Source: Lotus japonicus
Taxonomy: Eukaryota; Streptophyta; Magnoliopsida; Fabales; Fabaceae
Direction: 5' to 3'
Length of the DNA stretch: 64,000 nucleotides
Assembly: GCF_012489685.1 (NCBI RefSeq)
Contig: NC_080043.1
Location: 56,070,289 to 56,134,288, forward strand
Part shown: positions 57,459 to 64,000 of the stretch, one piece after another
Numbering within the stretch: the stretch's first letter is position 1
How the letters are laid out: the number at the start of each line of letters is the position of its first letter
Notes under the pieces: model-generated
What the model saw: only the letters and a program-made list of their open reading frames with translations
Told to the model about the DNA's origin: nothing
The model's database searches: none
Made by a program: the position numbers and the translations under genes

Positions 57459-57695
57459 TTGTGACGCGTTCCCGTTCGCCACAAGTGAAGCATTTTCACT
57501 ATGGATGGACCATTCCCGTTATCCATCCTGGATGAAATCCATCCTGGATGAACCATTCCCGTTATTCATCCTTGGTGAACCATTCCCGTTATTCACCGAA
57601 TGATGAACCATTCCCGTTATTCATCATTAATGCAAGGTGAACCATTCCCGTTATTCACCATGATATGCACAGGTGAACCATTCCCGTTATTCACC
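57459..57695. repeat. Hairpin array 1 in the chromovirus LTR: conserved loop, changing stems
   Basis: Six units share the 12-nt loop CCATTCCCGTTA but have different, fully paired stems. They are GGATGGA/TCCATCC (57503-57528), GGATGAA/TTCATCC (57546-57571), GGTGAA/TTCACC (57574-57597), TGATGAA/TTCATCA (57601-57626), GGTGAA/TTCACC (57636-57659) and GGTGAA/TTCACC (57672-57695). A seventh, outlying unit at 57459-57484 has stem TTGTG/CACAA around a related TTCCCGTT core. A further small hairpin AGTGAA/TTCACT sits at 57484-57500. Confidence 0.85.
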
Positions 57696-57781
57696 CGATT
57701 GAATGCAACGTGGTTAGCCAAACAACGAATCGTCCTTACCACGAAAGTGTTTAGCTCACAACCCAATCTCAACAAACCCAT

Positions 57782-57984
57782 GAGTTAGTGTCGGTCAATA
57801 CAACACAACTCGGAGTAAGTGTCGGTCAATACAACACAACTCCATCCACAGAATACACAAGGGTCTAGTGTCGGTCAATACAACACAGCCCAAACAACAA
57901 GAGCACTAGGTGTCGGTCAATACAACACGGCTCCACAACAATCCCCAAGAGTACTAGAGTACTCGGTGACTTTCAATCATCACC
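57782..57984. repeat. Hairpin array 2 in the chromovirus LTR
   Basis: Four units share the core GTGTCGGTCAATACAACAC, itself a GTGT/ACAC hairpin, and have outer stems that differ between units. They are GAGTT/AACTC (57782-57811), GAGT/ACTC (57813-57842), GGGT/GCCC with one G-U-type pair (57861-57891) and GAGC/GCTC (57901-57933). A degenerate fifth unit, GGTGA/TCACC around a TTTCAATCA loop, lies at 57965-57984. Confidence 0.75.
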
Positions 57985-59400
57985 ATAGCTCACCTTAGTG
58001 GCTTCCCCCAATTCCGATAACTCTCCAAACCCACAACAAAGTCGACTTTTCCCCGTCTTTCGTAAATATTTTCCCCTTCAGTTCTCCTATGCTTAAACGT
58101 TAATAAAAATTGTTTCAATTCGAATTAGTCAAGTTATGAGTTTATTTCTCAAAGTCTAAGTTTCCCAAGTCTTTAGATTTTCAAAGCTCTATCATTCTAA
58201 GTTTTCAAAGATCAACCACCCAAAATACATTTCCCGGGGAAAGTCTAAGAATTCCAACATATGGCTAAGTCTCAAACCCCACATTTGGACTTGCCTAGGG
58301 TTGTTCATCCAACCCGAAATATCAAAGATCACCAGATCAATGAATCTCCACTCCGAAATTGCGTCAAAACGCTCAATCCAACAAAAGCACAACATCACAA
58401 GTATGGAAAAGCATCATAACATCAACTCATCATCAAAAACAACATCAGATAAAACATAAGTCGAATTTATCGACGCCTATCATGCAGTCATAGCTAATAT
58501 ATAGTAAGTTGCCCTAACCTCGAGCTGATCCAGCTTCGCAAATCAAATCTCCTTCACAGGAGTGCCTTGAAACTTCCAAAGTTCCTTCAACTGAACCTCG
58601 GAGGAAAAACAAAGCAGAATCCACACAAAATCGATTAGTTCGATCGCAATACAATACATAAACGATAGACAAAGCATCAAAGCTTCAGAATACGACAAAC
58701 AGGTACGAAAGGACAAGTTTTCGAAAACGAAAAACTCCCCTCCCCTTAGGAAAAACCCACGGCCAAAAGGAGAAAAGGGCTTCGGCTCTTTTTCTTCGAT
58801 CAAATCAGTTTACAAGGTAGTTTTAGGGTAAAACTAAGGCAAAGAAACTGTCAGAACAATTTTCGGACAATCGGGCCGAAATACGACTACGCAGGGGCAT
58901 TTTGGTCCAAAATAAAGGCTCAAAACTTCAAAGTTATCAGTTCTGAAAACAAATTTGACAGCAACGATCCTCATGATATCCGTGACAACAAATCCTAAAG
59001 GCACGAAGTCATATTAAGTCTTTTCGACAATAAAGTTTCGAAATGTGAGACAAAAAGAGTTTTGAGTCAATTTTTCAGATCCTGGACAACTGAATCGCAA
59101 TCAGAGTTTACTGACAGAGGTTTTAGACTCAGGGGAACATAAGGAACATAACCCAAGCGAGAAATCAGAGAAATCGGACAATTTTAGAAAAAGCTCAAAA
59201 CTTAGAGCACAGAAACGACTTCAGAAACTCAGCAGAAACAGAAATCAGAGGCAGGATTCATGATAGTTACCTCGATACCTAGAAGTAGGGACGAACTGCA
59301 CGAAGATTGGTCAAGTTTTCGCGGAAATCCCCTCCCCCCTTGCTCCCCACGAAATCAGCCACAAATGGAAAGAAAATGAGAGGATTTTGCTTTTTCGCGC

Positions 59401-59408
59401 TATTTATA
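59401..59408 (-). promoter_or_regulatory. TATA box of the chromovirus LTR
   Basis: TATAAATA on the - strand, in GC-rich context (GCCTATAAATAGCGCG). Motif evidence only, but it is the only good TATA box seen in this LTR. Confidence 0.5.
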
Positions 59409-60136
59409 GGCGGGTGAAATCGCGGGAAAATGAAAATTTCGCGATTCCGATTTTTGCAGCACGATCACCGAGAAATTCTAAGAGAGATTCTGGCGTCGGA
59501 ATTCCAGAACTCAAAACAAATATCTAGGATTTGGGAAAAACGATATCGAAAAACTCAAAAGCGGTGTCGGTTAATCTGCCCCGAAAAACTACTTTTTGCT
59601 GTGATGCTCAAACGACAAAACTTCCAACTGAAGAAAGATTGGAAACGTCGAAACAAGTCTGGCAACGCGGACGGAATCTTCTTTAGAAGTCCCGAATAGA
59701 AAAAGTCTTCATCCATTGCTCGAAAATAGGGTTTCGAAGCAAAGAAATTAGCGTCGGCGGACATCCGAAAAGTGAAACCTATCGTGCGTACAGTCCAGAG
59801 TTCCGAAATGAAACGCTGGTCGATGGAAAAATAAAGAGAATCTTTAAATTTTCCGAGAGTTCGAAATCTCACTCAAAACGTTGCTTTAAGAGCGAAATAG
59901 CCTATTCTGGACACGCTTGCCATAAGGCAGGTGTGCAGACGACTCGCACTAACTCCGAAAACAGCTACGCAACATTCCTCAAGCAATTCCTGAACTTTCT
60001 TCTTCATTAATCTTCCTCAAATGTCAAACTCCTGTCACGCTTACACTGATTCTACGCGTGAGTCGGAAACTAGCTTGTTCTGAAAATCCAGGTCTTACAA
60101 TACTCCCCTCCAAAAAGAAAGTTTCGTCCTCGAAAC

Positions 60137-60340
60137 TCAGAGCTCTGCAAAAAGTTCGGAATACAGTTCCTTGATCTTATCTTCCAATTCCCATGTAGTA
60201 GTGCCTGTGTCATTGTTCCTCAAAATCTTTACTTAAGCAATCTGCCTTCCCCTTAACTGTTTCACTCTTCTATCCCCACTGCTAACTATCGGCGTCTCAA
60301 AAGACAAAACATCATTCAACCTCATGTCGTCTGACTCGAT
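60137..60340 (-). pseudogene. Chromodomain at the integrase C-terminus
   Basis: The - strand reads RRVKQLRGRQIA, a stop, then VKILRNNDTGTTTWELEDKI and KELYSELFAEL with a stop at 60137. This matches the chromovirus pattern VKVLW.N....ATWE.E..M...YP.LF. The chromodomain targets integration to chromatin marks. One internal stop disrupts it. It lies 38 bp from the LTR, just before the polypurine tract. Confidence 0.75.
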
Positions 60341-62480
60341 TACTTGCGTCGGACCTCTGCTTGAAATGATACCGGTTGGCATTCCGTGCAGTCGCACAAC
60401 CTTAGCCACTTACTTCTTTACTTTCGGTCGTCCGGAATTCTTCTTAAACTCAGTGCCTCTCTGTCATCTCAAAGTAGATACTCAACTTGTCCTCGTGATC
60501 TTCATCTACAGTCCATCACTTGTTCGTTCGATAACTCTTAGACGAAACATTGCGTTGGAATCTAATAGTCCATTAACGTCACATCCAACTTCGTAACTAT
60601 CATCACTCGCACAATGAAATCAATCTCCTACTTAGTCACCATTCGAATTAAAAATCGACTTATGTCCTTATTTCTTGTCCTTCACTAATCTTATCCCTTT
60701 CAACATCAAGTTACCAACAACTTATAAGATAATCCTCTTCTTAATATCTAACAATCCATTATTATCGTCTTCTTCCTTAGAACTTCCCTCACTCAAACCT
60801 ATTTACACTTACTGAAATCCCTAACACTTCGCATAAATCGAGACTTATCCTCTAGTAGATTACATCATAACTATACCTCAAGGGACTTAACTAGCCATCT
60901 TATCATCCGATCCTTCAACATTCTGAGATTTAACTCTATCGTAACCGCTAACACCACTAAATCTCGTATGTGTACATGAATCTCAGCTCACTAGGTCAAC
61001 CTTAGCCCTAGGATTCTCATTCAACTTTAGTAAAATTCACTTGTTAACCGTAATATGCATCATCAAAATCCATAACAAAGTTTCATCCACTCTTAAGCTC
61101 TAAGAAACTTGTCCAAACATAACAACTTCAAGTATTCATCTTAACACCAACACCCTCCTTTTGGGACTCAACCACCATCTCGTCAATCAACTTCTTAATC
61201 TCCCAATCAAATTCTGACAAACTTTGAGTCCTTCACACCTTAGACAGACATTCATAGATTTAAAACCTACACCTTCACCAAGTTTGGTCCTCTAATAACA
61301 TTTAATTCTTCAATACTTCTTAAATGAATATCCGTTCCTTAAAACTATAACTCCTTCACTTACCCAAACGACCTGATAAGTGTCGTCATGCTTCCACACT
61401 CACCACTTGATCCTGCTATCCATAATCATAACTTATTATGCTAACATCATTCAAATCTTATCACATGGTCATGATGTCCGCAACCTCATAATCAACATCA
61501 ATCGATCACCAACCTTAACACTCCACACAACCCAGAATTCCCTTACTTCAAGATCTCTCTTATACTACACCTCAATGGTCTTAACCCGAAACTCACCTTC
61601 AGGTCTTCAATCTTCTAAGATTCAACTCCTATTGTCACACCTACAACCATAAGATCTCCTACTCGTATGCGATTCTCGACTCTCAAGATTCAATCTTAAC
61701 CCTAAGATTTCAATCCAACTTAGTAAATCTCACTTAGTAATCTCAGCATATTTCCTTGGAATCCATATCACCAACCTCAAGTATTCAACTTATGCTAAAA
61801 CTTTCTTTCTCCAACTTAATCATTAATTCAACACTTTTCAAGCGAAAATTCATCTCTTAAGACTATAATGTCTCCACATATTAATCCAACGCTTAGCAAA
61901 ACTTATTCCTCGAACTCGACTATAACAATCTAGTTCAGAGTTAATTCTTCTCAATCTCGCTACCATCAAACAATCATCTATAACCGGATATTAAATCCAA
62001 CCTATCTAATCTCTAATAATCCCACGTCAGAAATCACATAACCTATGACTTCATAACTTCCGAGAAAATACTTAAAGATTTTCCAACATCAATTCTATTG
62101 GCTTAGTCTACCTCTACTTGGAGTAATCACACGAACTAACCAATCAATGTCTATACGAAAATCATCAACTTCCAAAGGTTCAAATCTTAATCTTGTACAA
62201 TCAAATGCTTAACACGAACTTTCCTCCCAAATCCGACTAATCCTCAATCAATTCAAATTCATCTTACCCGTCCTTCTATCAAAGTCCATAACCAGCTGTG
62301 ATTCCGAATATCACCCCCTCAATATTAGGTTGATCAGGCCTAATACATCGAAGGTGGAAATTTAGAAAAACCCACTGGAACAGACAATGAGTTCCTGACA
62401 TCCAGTAACCACAAATATCCTGATATCAAGTTCCTAACGATTCTGCTACGGAACCACACACCCTCAATCCATGTAAAAGA
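60341..62480. other. Degenerate chromovirus interior with a diverged tandem duplication
   Basis: This 2.1-kb interval has the size expected for RNase H plus integrase, but I find neither HHCC nor D,D35E motifs in any frame. Coding similarity ends just left of 62481 (FTWIEGVC). Two stretches, about 60880-61110 and 61575-61790, resemble each other in order of short motifs (ATTCAACT..., ACTTAGTAAA..., CTTAACCCTA...) and suggest an old tandem duplication. Otherwise I see nothing in it. Confidence 0.4.
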
Positions 62481-63180
62481 TTAATCCTTCCTCGTCAATT
62501 GAGTCAAAGGTCCAACAATCTTGGCAAATCCCTCAATGAAGCGTCTATAATATCCAGCTAAATCCACAGAACTTCTGATCTCTGTCACCATCTTCGGTTG
62601 CTCCCAAGCCAAAACAGTCTCCACTTTCGCCGGATCCACAGCTATGCCCTCCTTCGAGATAGCATGGCCTAAGAAATTGACTTCCTCCAACCAGAATTCA
62701 CACTTGGAAGGGTTCTCATACAGCTTTTTCTCTCTCAACAATTGTAAAACTTGGCGCAAATGTCCTTCATGTTTATTCGCGTCCTTCGAATAGATCAATA
62801 TGTCCTCAATAAACACCACCACACGCCGATCTAAGAACTCCTGAAAGATGCGGTTCATGTAATCCATGAAAACAGCAGGTACATTCGTCACTCCAAACGG
62901 CATCACTAGGTACTCGTAGTGTCCTTAACGTGTCCTGAAAGCAGTCTTCGGTATATCCTCAATCTTCACTCTGATCCGACGATAGCCTGACCTCAAATCT
63001 ATCTTGGAAAATACGGTAGCCCCTCGTAGTTGGTCCATCAAATCATCTATCCTTGGCAACGGGTATCTGTTCTTGATCGTTGCCTTGTTCAATTGTCGAT
63101 AATCCACCCACGATCTCGACCTTCCGTCCTTCTTCTTGACTAACAACACTGGCGCTCCCCACGGTGAAACACTCGGTCGA
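62481..63180 (-). pseudogene. Chromovirus reverse transcriptase, catalytically altered
   Basis: Fingers and palm read [39 protein letters not shown] and [15 protein letters not shown] up to a stop at 62925. The frame then resumes ([20 protein letters not shown]). The catalytic box is FIEDILIYS instead of FIDDIL, replacing the first Asp of the xxDD pair with Glu. The thumb follows ([20 protein letters not shown], then [15 protein letters not shown]). The stop and active-site change indicate a dead enzyme. Only about 300 bp separate it from the zinc knuckles, so most of the protease domain is deleted. Confidence 0.87.
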
Positions 63181-63478
63181 ATGAATCCCTTTTGCCGAAA
63201 GATCCTCTAACGACTCCGCTTCAAAACTAAACGCCCTAAAATCCTACGATTCGTACCCATAAGGAATTTCCCTGAGATCCTAGCTTCCTTATCAACGCCT
63301 CGGTAAAACAACTCCCTAGCTCCGCGTGCTATTCTAGATCTCGTGTAACCTCTATAGTTAAATCACGAGCAACTTCGAATAAGGTCCTACTAGGGATAAT
63401 AATCATAGGATCATAGTCTAAGTAGTAAATACAAGTTAGGCGCGTCACACTCGCTTGAATATAAAAGAGTAAGTTATT

Positions 63479-64000
63479 CTAGAATACGAGAACAGTTAAA
63501 ATATTACCATCGTTCCCACGTTCTTCCTCGTTCGACTCCTCAACTCTTGCTCCTCCCTTGATATGAATCCTTTCCTCTGTAGTAAGTTGTTTTCCTTTCC
63601 CAACATTCCCTGATGATTCGCCCCTGAGTGCCTTGCAATCTTGGGAGAAATGTCCCGGTTGGTTGCAATTGAAGCATAGACTTTCTTTGGTCTTGCAGTT
63701 CACAGCTAGATGCCCCTCTCGGTTACACTTGAAGCATCTCCGTCCAATCACTGAGCATTTGTTAGCAAAATGCCCAAACTTTCTGCAACGAGTACATGTC
63801 ACCCCTTTGTCACCAACTGGCTTCCCCCCCAGTATCAGCAGTCGTCGGTTTGTACTCTCTTGAGATAAGATTTCTTCCCTCGGAACGCTGATATGGTCCC
63901 CACTTATGGTAACTCTTCCTTCCGTTGTAGCCTTGGGAACCTGACCTCATTGGTCCCCCAGCTCCAATTCGGTTCATTCCTCTTTATTGATACATTGCTG
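63479..64000 (-). pseudogene. Chromovirus Gag C-terminus with three CCHC zinc knuckles
   Basis: Three consecutive knuckles are visible between 63802 and about 63600: CTRCRKFGHFANKC, CFKCNREGHLAVNC and CFNCNQPGHFSQDC. These bind the element RNA during packaging. Upstream (63803-64000) a Gly/Arg/Ser-rich Gag linker continues with a frame change near 63850 and leaves the window. The frame stops at 63479. Confidence 0.85.

Larger units (their letters stand above)
56528..60099 (-). repeat. 3' LTR of the Tekay-type element, 3572 bp
   Basis: On the - strand it begins TGTAAGACCTGG next to the polypurine tract and ends CGGGGTGTTACA. A TATA box (TATAAATA on the - strand) lies at 59401-59408, about 690 bp into the LTR, so roughly 2.8 kb of LTR lies downstream of it and should be transcribed as R-U5 leader. 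Two hairpin arrays (57459-57695 and 57782-57984) lie in that transcribed part. The LTR carries no long ORF. Confidence 0.82.
56528..64000 (-). mobile_element. Tekay-type chromovirus (Ty3/gypsy), - strand, 5' part outside window
   Basis: Reading leftwards from 64000: gag with three zinc knuckles (63802-63479), RT (63180-62481), a degenerate stretch, a chromodomain (60340-60137), the FRGRNFLFGGE segment and polypurine tract (GGAGGGGAGTAT, 60111-60100), then a 3572-bp 3' LTR. Integrase-linked chromodomain plus long LTRs and the sequence of RT ([15 protein letters not shown]) fit the Tekay/Del clade. It inserted into the right arm of a Mutator-like element; TAGAT at 56523-56527 should be its left target duplication. 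The copy is inactive. Confidence 0.85.

Noticed and set aside
57459..57984. Regularly spaced repeats that resemble a CRISPR array
   Set aside because: Spacing is irregular, the context is a plant retrotransposon LTR, and the repeats form covarying hairpins; there are no cas genes.
59430..59699. 89-codon + strand frame in the chromovirus LTR
   Set aside because: Antisense to the element, no family signature, and next to the LTR TATA box; probably chance.

Overview
The window is nuclear DNA from a flowering plant, most likely a papilionoid legume. The inference rests on spliced plant genes, a florendovirus-like endogenous pararetrovirus, Tat/Ogre, chromovirus, Ty1/copia and LINE retroelements, and 'ttttggtccc'-type long-TIR elements of a kind I associate with legume genomes. 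The species cannot be fixed from this sequence. About 80% of the window is transposable or viral DNA, much of it nested.

Layout. 1-13723: the 3' part of a Tat/Ogre Ty3/gypsy element (decayed gag, protease, RT-RNase H, second RNase H and integrase on the + strand; a long antisense plant-mobile-domain gene on the - strand with its own TATA box; a 3' LTR carrying a 234-bp Mutator-type MITE). 13746-17955: a LINE tail on + split by a 5'-truncated LINE on - with a 16-bp target duplication; the inner LINE is itself split by a solo copia LTR. 18164-20287: a long-TIR Mutator-like element with a hAT element nested inside. 21187-22912 (-): an apparently intact four-exon MBD gene. 23260-25339: a hAT element with a Mutator-like element nested inside. 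26301-28765: a solo LTR. 30051-47296: a Ty1/copia element (190-bp LTRs, 5-bp target duplication) whose middle is replaced by a pararetrovirus locus at 31331-45570. That locus holds two head-to-head copies forming a 5.7-kb inverted repeat. 47897-49399 (+): an apparently intact four-exon pectate lyase (PL1) gene. 50319-55072 (-): a diverged paralogue of the MBD gene with one exon tandemly duplicated and one missing. 55330-56527: a third Mutator-like element, cut by a Tekay-type chromovirus (-) that fills 56528-64000 and runs out of the window.

The host complement is therefore small: one secreted cell-wall enzyme and two paralogous methyl-CpG-binding-type proteins. The main surprises are structural. 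The transcribed leaders of two unrelated retroelements (copia at 30395-30900, chromovirus LTR at 57459-57984) each contain serial hairpins whose loops are conserved while both stem arms change together. The pararetrovirus ORF2 is split by the same -1 frame offset in both copies, with a canonical slippery heptamer in the overlap. All domain calls were made by reading translations against remembered family signatures; no database search was possible.
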